Of a DNA stretch of 6,568 bases, positions 1-5,710 are shown piece by piece (positions within the stretch are counted from its first letter, which is position 1; every line of letters starts with the position of its first letter). The stretch comes from WVXT01 sp964403285 (lineage in GTDB: Bacteria > UBA6262 > WVXT01), in NCBI GenBank assembly GCA_964403285.1, contig CAYOFG010000070.1:1-6568 (forward strand), written 5' to 3'. The position numbers and the translations under genes were made by a program. The notes beneath the pieces were generated by a model. It saw only the letters and a list, made by a program, of their open reading frames with translations, was not told the origin of the DNA and did no database searches.

Positions 1-54
1 CAAAAGTTTAAACAGAGATTTAGAGGAAGATTTGGGCTGGCAAGCGTAGGATAA
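1..54 (+). CDS. Possible 3' end of an upstream gene (RecG-like tail)
   Basis: Frame 1 is open from the window edge to a TAA at 52-54 and reads QKFKQRFRGRFGLASVG. The arginine-rich stretch ending in FGLAxVG resembles the extreme C-terminus of many RecG helicases, and recG is often found just upstream of coaD (commonly with rsmD between them). Only 17 residues are visible, and frame 2 is also open to a TAG at 47-49, so both the reading frame and the identity are uncertain. The similarity is from memory of the family and was not tested by alignment. If the call is right, coaD lies about 150 bp downstream on the same strand and the repeat cluster fills the spacer. Confidence 0.35.
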   Translation, partial: QKFKQRFRGRFGLASVG

Positions 55-62
55 TTAGGTTA

Positions 63-81
63 GCACAGATTGAATCTGTGC
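63..81. repeat. Perfect palindrome, 9-bp stem
   Basis: GCACAGATT, one central G at 72, then AATCTGTGC: a perfect 9-bp inverted repeat. The flanking bases (TAGG before, CCTA after) extend it imperfectly. It is the first of several palindromes packed between the possible upstream gene and coaD. It has no T tract, so it is not a typical intrinsic terminator. It looks like a REP-type intergenic repeat or, less likely, an operator. Confidence 0.7.
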
Positions 82-94
82 CTACAATCGTTTC

Positions 95-145
95 TTGGAG
101 TGTCAAGCGAAAGCTTGACGAGGTAAAACTTTCGTTTTACACTCC
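95..145. repeat. Two-armed hairpin element (three-way junction), copy 1
   Basis: An outer stem GGAGT (97-101) pairs with ACTCC (141-145). It encloses two perfect 7-bp hairpins separated by GAG (120-122). Arm 1 is GTCAAGC, loop GAAA, GCTTGAC (102-119). Arm 2 is GTAAAAC, loop TTTC, GTTTTAC (123-140). Read from the opposite strand, arm 2 is GTAAAAC-GAAA-GTTTTAC, so the element is an inverted pair of related arms. The arms differ at two stem positions, and both changes are compensated. It lies about 60 bp before the coaD start. A REP/MITE-like repeat or a structured 5' leader are both possible. Confidence 0.8.
115..143 (+). promoter_or_regulatory. Candidate sigma-70 promoter for coaD inside the hairpin element
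   Basis: TTGACG (115-120, one mismatch to the -35 consensus), a 17-bp spacer, and TACACT (138-143, two mismatches to the -10 consensus). The expected transcription start is near 150, giving a leader of about 55 nt to the ATG at 204. The boxes overlap the hairpin arms, so the match may be a by-product of the repeat. coaD could also be read from further upstream. Confidence 0.35.
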
Positions 146-166
146 GGGGATTTGGAGGCACGATTT

Positions 167-185
167 TCCCGATTTTCAATCGGGA
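167..185. repeat. Perfect 8-bp hairpin before the coaD ribosome binding site
   Basis: TCCCGATT (167-174), loop TTC, AATCGGGA (178-185). It is preceded by TTTGGAG at 151-157, which echoes the TTGGAG lead of the other elements. The hairpin ends five bases before the coaD Shine-Dalgarno at 191-196, so in mRNA it sits where it could influence ribosome access. No T tract follows, so it is not a standard terminator. Confidence 0.65.
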
Positions 186-203
186 TGCAGAAGGAGCGAA
201 AAG

Positions 204-695
204 ATGAAAAAAAAGAAAATTGCCGTTTATCCAGGGAGCTTCGATCCGGTTACGAATGGTCACATCGACGTAATAAAAAGAGCAATCCAGTTATTTGACC
301 AGGTAATAGTGGCAGTGATTGAAAATCCTGCCAAAAAGGCATTATTTTCTGTGGATGAGCGAATGGATATGCTGAGAGCCGTAACCAGAGGACTCTCAGG
401 GGTGGTGGTCTCCCATTTCGACGGATTATTAGTCCATTACGTGAAGAAGAAGAGAGCGAAAGTTATAATCAGGGGGCTCAGGGCAGTCTCCGACTTCGAA
501 TACGAGTTTCAAATGGCATTAACTAACCGCAAGTTAGCACCAAATATAGAAACAGTATTCCTTATGCCAGCAGAAGCGTATACTTATTTGAGTTCGAGTA
601 TAGTTAAAGAAGTGGTTAGCCTGAATGGAAACGTAAAGGGACTCGTTCCTCGACAAATTGAGGCACGCCTGAGAAGAAAGCTGTTGACAAAGTAA
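204..695 (+). CDS. coaD: Phosphopantetheine adenylyltransferase (PPAT)
   Basis: Transfers AMP from ATP to 4'-phosphopantetheine to give dephospho-CoA, the penultimate step of coenzyme A synthesis in the cytosol. The 163-residue product matches the usual CoaD length of about 160. Visible motifs are the nucleotidyltransferase signature PGSFDPVTNGH at residues 10-20 (the T/HxGH motif is TNGH, 17-20), IIRGLRAVSDFEYE near 88-101 for substrate and ATP contacts, and YLSSSIVKEV at 128-137, the family's C-terminal ATP-binding motif. The ATG at 204 is chosen because AAGGAG (191-196) lies 7 bases upstream and the protein then begins at the first beta strand. The frame stays open back to a GTG at 78, but that stretch is hairpin repeat sequence and would add 42 non-homologous residues. 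No terminator follows; the pilB promoter overlaps the last codons. Confidence 0.96.
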   Translation: MKKKKIAVYPGSFDPVTNGHIDVIKRAIQLFDQVIVAVIENPAKKALFSVDERMDMLRAVTRGLSGVVVSHFDGLLVHYVKKKRAKVIIRGLRAVSDFEYEFQMALTNRKLAPNIETVFLMPAEAYTYLSSSIVKEVVSLNGNVKGLVPRQIEARLRRKLLTK

Positions 696-712
696 ATCAG
701 CTGTGGTATACT
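684..712 (+). promoter_or_regulatory. Strong sigma-70 promoter for pilB
   Basis: A perfect -35 TTGACA (684-689), an optimal 17-bp spacer, and -10 TATACT (707-712, one mismatch to TATAAT) with an extended -10 TG at 704-705. The predicted start is near 718-720, giving a leader of about 50 nt before the pilB ATG. The -35 lies in the final codons of coaD. This marks a separate transcription unit start for the pilus genes, although read-through from coaD remains possible. Confidence 0.8.
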
Positions 713-769
713 AAAAATTAGTCAGTTTACTTTAACTTTTTCATGAATTAGAAAGGATTTACGCTAATT

Positions 770-2521
770 ATGGCTAAAGGCCCGGCAATAAGAAAGAAGT
801 TGGGTGACTTATTAGTAGAAGTGGGGATAATTACCGCCGAGCAATTGCAAGAAGCTTTAGAGGAAGAAAAAATCAGGGGGGGTAGGCTGGGCGAGACACT
901 TATGGGATTAGGCTATATTACCGAGGATGTTTTATTAGCTTTCCTGGGTAAACAGTGCGGTGTATCTTACGTCAGCCTATCAGAATACGGGGATATTGAC
1001 GAAGAGGTCATCAAGAGTGTTCCTGAAAGTATCGCCAGGCATCAGACCCTAATTCCCATTGCCCTTGAGGGAAAAACTCTCACCATAGCGATGAGTGATC
1101 CCTTAAATGTCTTTGCCATTGACGATCTGAGACTGATGACGGGAAAAGAAATTAGTGTAGTGATCGCCTCAGAAACTGAAATCAAGAATGGTATTGAAAA
1201 GTATTATGGAGCTAAAGGCTCTATGGAAGATATCGTAAAAGAGATGGAACTTTCGGTAAAGGATGATGGGAATGTAGAGATAGTAAAAAAGGCTGATGCC
1301 GGAGGAGATGATATAATTGCTCTGGAGGCAGCTGGAGAAGAGGCGCCAATAATTAAGATCGTTAATCTTCTTTTGGGCGCAGCTGTCAAAATAGGGGCTT
1401 CAGACGTCCATATCGAACCTTATGAGAAGATTCTCAGGGTGCGCTATAGAATCGATGGTGTTTTACATGAAGTCTCTTCTCCGCCCAAAAAATTGCAGAA
1501 CGCAGTTGTTTCCCGGTTAAAGATTATGGCTTCACTGGATATTGCTGAACGCCGCTTACCTCAGGACGGTAGAATTAAGATTAAAGTGGTGAATAAAGAA
1601 GTTGATCTGAGGGTTTCTGTTCTACCTACCTCCTTTGGTGAAAAAGTGGTTATGCGTATTCTGGACGCTTCTTCCTTGTGTCTTGATCTCACCAAGCTGG
1701 GATTTGAACCGGATGTCCTTTCCATTTATAAGAAAAATATCGAAGTGCCTTATGGAATCATCCTGGTTACAGGACCAACCGGTTCTGGTAAATCTACGAC
1801 CCTCTATTCTACTCTAAGCACTCTCAATTATCCAGACCGTAACATCATCACCATAGAAGACCCCGTGGAATATGTCCTGGAAGGTATTAACCAGGTTCAG
1901 GCAAAAGCGGATATCGGTCTAACTTTTGCGGCGGGCTTGAGGTCATTTTTGCGTCAGGACCCGGATATAATCATGGTTGGTGAAATCAGGGATACTGAGA
2001 CTGCCGAGATCGCTATTAATGCCGCACTGACAGGACACCTGGTATTCTCCACTCTGCACACCAATGATGCTCCCGGTGCCGTGACCCGTTTAAATAATAT
2101 GGGCATCGAACCGTTTTTGACCACTTCTACAGTAATTATGGTTGTTGCTCAAAGGTTAGTCAGAGTAATCTGTAAGCATTGTAAAGAGCCTTACGAGGTT
2201 CCCACCGATTTCCTTTCCAGTATTGGAGTTAAAGAAGCAGAGATAAAAGGTAAAAAGAAAGTGACCCTGTATCGAGGCAAGGGATGCGATAACTGCAGTA
2301 ACACTGGTTACCGGGGACGAATAGCGTGCTTTGAAGTCATGGAAATTAGTGATGATGTAAGAGAGCTTATTCTAAACAGGGAATCGACGCATTTAATCAA
2401 AGCAAAAGCGAGAGAGAGTGGTGGAATGGTAACCCTGCGTGAAACTGCCATCAAGAAACTTTTGACAGGCGTAACCACGGTGGAAGAGGTGATGCGGGTT
2501 ACTTTTGCTGATGTCGAATAA
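770..2521 (+). CDS. pilB: Type IV pilus extension ATPase PilB (GspE family)
   Basis: Cytoplasmic hexameric ATPase that powers pilus polymerisation at the PilC platform. The 583-residue length is usual for the family. Residues about 8-145 form the GspE/MshEN N-terminal region. The ATPase core shows Walker A GPTGSGKST (335-343), the Asp box ITIEDPVEY (360-368), Walker B DIIMVGEIRD (399-408) and the His box TGHLVFSTLHT (421-431). A zinc-binding four-cysteine site (C468, C471, C506, C509) is typical of PilB/GspE and absent from PilT. The ATG at 770 follows GAAAGGA (751-757) at a rather long 12-base spacing. pilT and pilC follow, so PilB is a better call than a type II secretion GspE. Two N-terminal motifs look like a c-di-GMP-binding MshEN pair. 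Transcription probably starts at the promoter at 684-712. Confidence 0.95.
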   Translation: MAKGPAIRKKLGDLLVEVGIITAEQLQEALEEEKIRGGRLGETLMGLGYITEDVLLAFLGKQCGVSYVSLSEYGDIDEEVIKSVPESIARHQTLIPIALEGKTLTIAMSDPLNVFAIDDLRLMTGKEISVVIASETEIKNGIEKYYGAKGSMEDIVKEMELSVKDDGNVEIVKKADAGGDDIIALEAAGEEAPIIKIVNLLLGAAVKIGASDVHIEPYEKILRVRYRIDGVLHEVSSPPKKLQNAVVSRLKIMASLDIAERRLPQDGRIKIKVVNKEVDLRVSVLPTSFGEKVVMRILDASSLCLDLTKLGFEPDVLSIYKKNIEVPYGIILVTGPTGSGKSTTLYSTLSTLNYPDRNIITIEDPVEYVLEGINQVQAKADIGLTFAAGLRSFLRQDPDIIMVGEIRDTETAEIAINAALTGHLVFSTLHTNDAPGAVTRLNNMGIEPFLTTSTVIMVVAQRLVRVICKHCKEPYEVPTDFLSSIGVKEAEIKGKKKVTLYRGKGCDNCSNTGYRGRIACFEVMEISDDVRELILNRESTHLIKAKARESGGMVTLRETAIKKLLTGVTTVEEVMRVTFADVE

Positions 2522-2526
2522 CAGAT

Positions 2527-2549
2527 TTGGAGTCCTCCCGAAAGGGAGG
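2527..2549. repeat. Half-element: TTGGAGT plus GAAA-capped hairpin
   Basis: TTGGAGT (2527-2533) leads directly into CCTCCC (2534-2539), loop GAAA (2540-2543), GGGAGG (2544-2549): a perfect GC-rich 6-bp stem. It starts six bases after the pilB stop. No T run follows, so termination is doubtful; protecting the pilB mRNA 3' end is possible. The layout copies the left half of the element at 95-145 (same lead, same loop), so it may be a truncated copy. Confidence 0.6.
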
Positions 2550-2568
2550 GAGATAATGGGTGATGGGG

Positions 2569-2629
2569 AATTGGAGTAGCGAAACTTGTTTCGCGTTAAT
2601 AACGCACCGCAAGCGGTGCTACTCCAATT
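2569..2629. repeat. Two-armed hairpin element (three-way junction), copy 2
   Basis: A 10-bp perfect outer stem pairs AATTGGAGTA (2569-2578) with TACTCCAATT (2620-2629). Inside are arm 1, GCGAAA-CTTG-TTTCGC (2579-2594), a linker GTTAATAAC (2595-2603), and arm 2, GCACCG-CAAG-CGGTGC (2604-2619). The loops are reverse complements, so the arms form an inverted pair, as in the element at 95-145. The stems differ at four positions, all compensated. The 3' outer stem runs into a T run (2628-2632), so the transcript could act as a weak intrinsic terminator between pilB and pilT. Confidence 0.8.
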
Positions 2630-2632
2630 TTT
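2620..2632 (+). terminator. Possible attenuator/terminator between pilB and pilT
   Basis: The 3' half of the outer stem of the element at 2569-2629 is followed by five T (2628-2632) before the pilT ribosome binding site. A stable stem plus a short U run resembles an intrinsic terminator, though the outer stem base is AU-rich and the U run is short. If active, it would reduce pilT and pilC expression relative to pilB. Confidence 0.3.
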
Positions 2633-2635
2633 GAA

Positions 2636-2641
2636 AGGAGG
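2636..2641 (+). promoter_or_regulatory. Strong Shine-Dalgarno that fixes a TTG start for pilT
   Basis: AGGAGG (2636-2641) lies five bases before the TTG at 2647. The nearby ATG at 2643 is only one base from the Shine-Dalgarno and is out of frame, giving a five-residue dead end. The TTG reading begins exactly where PilT homology does. Confidence 0.75.
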
Positions 2642-2646
2642 GATGA

Positions 2647-3747
2647 TTGGTATCTATTGATGAATTACTTCAGTTAATGATGGAGAAGGGAGCATCTGAT
2701 TTACATTTAACGGTAGATGTCCCACCCACTTTGAGGATTGACGGAGAACTTGTTCCCACAGAATATGATAAGCTTCAGGAAGAGCAATGTCAAAGATTAA
2801 TCTATAGCCTGTTAACCGATAAACATAAAGAGAAATTTGAATCTACAAACGAACTCGACCTCTCGTTTGGGATCAAAAATGTAGGACGAGTGCGAATGAA
2901 CGTGTTCCGACAACGGGGGGTAGTGGGTGCTTCTCTAAGAGCAATACCTAACTACTTTATGACTTTCGAGGAACTGGGACTGCCAGCAGTAGTTTTTGAC
3001 GTGGTTAAGTTGCCTGTGGGTTTGGTTTTGGTAACCGGTCCCACTGGCTGTGGTAAGACGACAACGCTGGCTTCAATGATAAATTACATTAATGAGCACC
3101 GTAGCGGACACATCGTGACAGTGGAGGACCCCATAGAGTATGTTCATCCCCACAAGAATTGCATAATTAACCAGAGAGAGGTGGGTAGTGATACTTCCTC
3201 CTTTGGCAATGCGCTGAAGCATGTATTTCGTCAGGACCCAAATTTCATTCTGGTGGGAGAAATGCGTGACCTGGAAACCATCTCTTCTGCATTGACAATC
3301 GCTGAGACAGGCCACCTTGTCTTTGCCACTCTGCATACAACAGATGCCACGCAATCAGTTAATAGAATCGTTGATGTTTTTCCACCATACCAACAACCGC
3401 AAATTCGTTCCCAATTATCGTTTGTCCTGCAGGCGGTTTTCTGTCAGAGATTGTTGCCCAGGGCAAGTGGTAAGGGCAGATGCCTGGCAGTGGAAGTTTT
3501 AAGGGTTACTCCCGCCATCAGGAATATGATCAGGGAAGAAAAGACTGAACAGATTCCTTCCGCTATGCAGGCAGGAGGAAAATTTGGAATGCAGACAATG
3601 AACTGGAGCCTCTACGAACTCTACACGCGCAGGCAGATTACTTATGCTCAGGCACTGGCGAGTAGCCCGGATGCGGAGGATTTAAAGAGAATTTGCAAGA
3701 AAGAAGAGGGTGTGGTGGCGGAGATGAAAAATAAAGGGTTGAGGTGA
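2647..3747 (+). CDS. pilT: Type IV pilus retraction ATPase PilT
   Basis: Cytoplasmic hexameric ATPase that depolymerises pili, powering twitching motility and DNA uptake. The 366-residue length fits PilT (roughly 340-370) and is much shorter than PilB. The N-terminal PAS-like domain opens with the family pattern KGASDLHL (14-21) and PPTLRIDGELVP (26-37). The core shows Walker A GPTGCGKTT (131-139), the Asp box VTVEDPIEY (157-165), Walker B FILVGEMRD (200-208) and the His box TGHLVFATLHT (221-231). AIRNMIRE (290-297) is the PilT-specific AIRNLIRE motif needed for retraction, which separates it from PilB and argues for a working retraction motor. The start codon is TTG, supported by AGGAGG at 2636-2641. 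The two-armed repeat immediately upstream may affect its expression. pilC starts 7 bases downstream. Confidence 0.95.
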   Translation: MVSIDELLQLMMEKGASDLHLTVDVPPTLRIDGELVPTEYDKLQEEQCQRLIYSLLTDKHKEKFESTNELDLSFGIKNVGRVRMNVFRQRGVVGASLRAIPNYFMTFEELGLPAVVFDVVKLPVGLVLVTGPTGCGKTTTLASMINYINEHRSGHIVTVEDPIEYVHPHKNCIINQREVGSDTSSFGNALKHVFRQDPNFILVGEMRDLETISSALTIAETGHLVFATLHTTDATQSVNRIVDVFPPYQQPQIRSQLSFVLQAVFCQRLLPRASGKGRCLAVEVLRVTPAIRNMIREEKTEQIPSAMQAGGKFGMQTMNWSLYELYTRRQITYAQALASSPDAEDLKRICKKEEGVVAEMKNKGLR

Positions 3748-3754
3748 GTTAGAA

Positions 3755-4884
3755 ATGGCACTCTTCAGTTACAAAGTTAGAAACCCACAGGGAAATGTCT
3801 TGACCGGAACGATGGAAGCGAGAGAACAGAGGATGGTTGTAGACCGCCTCAGATACCAGAGATTTATCGTTTTGGAAATCGGTGAAATTAAGAAGAGTGC
3901 TTCCCGGGACCTGCTGGATACCATAAACTTCTTGAAAAAAAGAGTGAAACAGAAAGACCTCGTTCTATTTAGCCGGCAGCTATCCACATTGATTGGAGCG
4001 GGAGTCCCCATTGTTCAGGGTTTGACAATCCTGCTGGAGCAGATAGAGAATCCAGCTTTCAAAAAAGTTGTTGCCAGCATACGAGAGGATATTGAATCAG
4101 GAACATCAATTACTGAAGCTCTCAGCAGACACCCTACAGTATTTGGTGAGTTGTATGTACATATGGTCAGGTCTGGAGAACTTGGCGGTATTTTGGATGT
4201 TATTCTGGAGAGACTCTCAGCCTACCTGGAATCTGCCGCCGCATTGAGAGGTAAGATCAGGTCGGCAATGATCTATCCAGCAGTGATTGGGCTTGTTGCC
4301 GGTGGAGTTACTTCGTTCCTACTGATAGTGGTTGTCCCTACTTTTGTTAAGATATTTGAACAGGCTGGTGCCCAGTTGCCCCTGCCCACCCAGATATTAC
4401 TTGCGGTTAGCAATTTTCTCAGACGTTATATTATCTTCGTAATTATTGGTCTTATTGCTTTTGTTGTGGGTCTAAGACAATATTATAGGACAGAGGCAGG
4501 AAGTATGTATATAGACAGGTTGTTGCTCAGGATTCCTCTTTTCGGACCACTGTTAAGAAAGGTAGCTGTGGCTAAGTTTACCAAGACTTTCGGGACGCTG
4601 ATTAAAAGTGGCGTGCCCATACTTCAGGCCCTGGAGACCGTGGCCAAGACTTCCGGAAATAGAGTTATTGAAAAGGCTGTCCTGCAAGCGAAAGAATCTA
4701 TTAGAGAGGGAGAGAGAATATCCGACCCCTTAAAAGCAAGCGGCGCCTTTCCGCCAATGGTAACCCAGATGATTTCCGTGGGCGAGGAGACAGGTAACCT
4801 GGATGCGATGTTATCGAAGATTGCTGAGTTTTATGAACAGGAAGTAGATGCTGCTGTTTCCGGTCTAACTTCCCTGATTGAACC
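3755..4884 (+). CDS. pilC: Type IV pilus inner-membrane platform protein PilC, 3' end lost in assembly gap
   Basis: Polytopic inner-membrane protein of the GspF/PilC family, on which PilB and PilT act. There are 376 visible residues. The two T2SSF repeats are clear: FSRQLSTLIGAGVPIVQGL (72-90) is mirrored by FTKTFGTLIKSGVPILQAL (275-293), and SGELGGILDVIL (140-151) by VGEETGNLDAML (342-353). Membrane segments lie near 172-197 and 224-242. The family normally ends about 27 residues further on, with a third membrane segment; that part falls in the N run. The ATG at 3755 follows GAGGTGA (3741-3747), which overlaps the pilT stop, so the two genes are probably translationally coupled. The frame continues through the Ns into an ABC ATPase, but this is an artefact of the gap filler and not a fusion. 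Confidence 0.94.
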
Positions 4885-4984
4885 NNNNNNNNNNNNNNNN
4901 NNNNNNNNNNNNNNNNNNNNNNNNNNNNNNNNNNNNNNNNNNNNNNNNNNNNNNNNNNNNNNNNNNNNNNNNNNNNNNNNNNNN
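4885..4984. other. Assembly gap, exactly 100 N
   Basis: A run of exactly 100 N, the usual placeholder for a scaffold join of unknown or estimated length. It hides the end of pilC, the start of the ABC ATPase gene and anything between them. Other pilus genes such as a pilin could be hidden if the true distance is larger. Because the N run happens to keep frame, gene callers will join the two flanking genes. Confidence 0.98.
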
Positions 4985-5710
4985 GCGATAAGAACAGAAA
5001 ATCTGACAAAAGTCTATATAAGAAAGCACCTTTTCAGCGTAAAGAAGACCGATGCCCTGAAAAATCTGAATCTGGAAATTGAGAACAGAAAGGTTTTCGG
5101 GCTTTTAGGACTGAACGGTTCAGGAAAGACAACTTTACTTAAGCTTCTGGTAGGCTTGCTCTTTCCCACGAAAGGTTCTATCTATATTTTTGGTCAAAGG
5201 GTTCCCCTCCTATCTTTACTCTCCAGAATCGGTTATCTCCCCGAATTTCCCTGTTTCCTTATGTATCTTACGGCAAGCGAGATACTCCATTTTTATGGTA
5301 AGCTTTACGACTTTTCTACTAAAGATAGGGAGAAGAGAGTAGAAGAGACATTAGATTTGGTAGACCTTAAGGAGAACAGGAACGACCGTTTGGCTGACTT
5401 CTCCAAAGGAATGCTGGAAAGAGTAGGTATGGCTCAGGTTCTTCTCCATAACCCGGAACTTTTGCTCCTCGATGAGCCCACTTCTGGATTAGACCCTCTG
5501 GGAATTAAGAAGATGCGCCAGACGATTCTCAGGTTAAAAGAGGAAGGAAAGACAATACTTTTGAGTTCACATTTTGTTACCGAGGCGGAAAGAGTCTGCG
5601 ACCAGGTAGGAATTCTGCATAAAGGAAAATTGGAACGAGTAGTAGAGATGAAAGGTCTGGAAGGTAGCCTGGAGGACCTTTTCACAGAGACTGTTTCCGA
5701 GGGCGCATAA
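4985..5710 (+). CDS. ABC transporter ATP-binding protein (ABC-2 type exporter), 5' end lost in assembly gap
   Basis: Cytoplasmic ATPase that energises the permease encoded next. There are 241 visible residues, starting at AIRTENLTKVY, which is where such proteins normally begin, so only a few N-terminal residues are probably missing. Numbered from the first visible residue: Walker A GLNGSGKTT (42-50), Q-loop region IGYLPE (82-87) with glutamate in the usual glutamine place, as is common in this subfamily, signature FSKGM (139-143, the ABC-2 form of LSGGQ), Walker B LLLLDEP (159-165) with the catalytic glutamate, D-loop SGLD (167-170) and the switch histidine H196 in LLSSH. The tail SLEDLFTETV is typical of the CcmA/NatA-like group. 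The TAA stop overlaps the permease ATG by one base. Substrate unknown. Confidence 0.93.
   Translation, partial: AIRTENLTKVYIRKHLFSVKKTDALKNLNLEIENRKVFGLLGLNGSGKTTLLKLLVGLLFPTKGSIYIFGQRVPLLSLLSRIGYLPEFPCFLMYLTASEILHFYGKLYDFSTKDREKRVEETLDLVDLKENRNDRLADFSKGMLERVGMAQVLLHNPELLLLDEPTSGLDPLGIKKMRQTILRLKEEGKTILLSSHFVTEAERVCDQVGILHKGKLERVVEMKGLEGSLEDLFTETVSEGA

Noticed and set aside
95..145. CRISPR repeat or tRNA-like cloverleaf
   Set aside because: There is no array of equal spacers, no CCA end, no T-loop or anticodon-arm consensus. The fold has two arms only.
78..203. Extended coaD start at GTG 78 adding 42 residues
   Set aside because: The extension is translated hairpin repeat sequence, has no CoaD homology, and the ATG at 204 has a good Shine-Dalgarno at 191-196 and yields the normal family length.
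60..263. Minus-strand open frame across the coaD upstream region
   Set aside because: It runs through palindromic repeats and the start of coaD, and its product has no recognisable motif.
2534..2549. Intrinsic terminator for pilB
   Set aside because: The stem is GC-rich, but the following bases are GAGATAATGG with no T run.
2643..2660. ATG mini-frame overlapping the pilT start
   Set aside because: It encodes five residues before TGA and its ATG is one base from the Shine-Dalgarno, too close for initiation. The TTG at 2647 fits PilT homology.
3073..3354. Minus-strand open frame inside pilT
   Set aside because: It is wholly within a well-conserved + strand ATPase gene and has no recognisable domain; a shadow frame.
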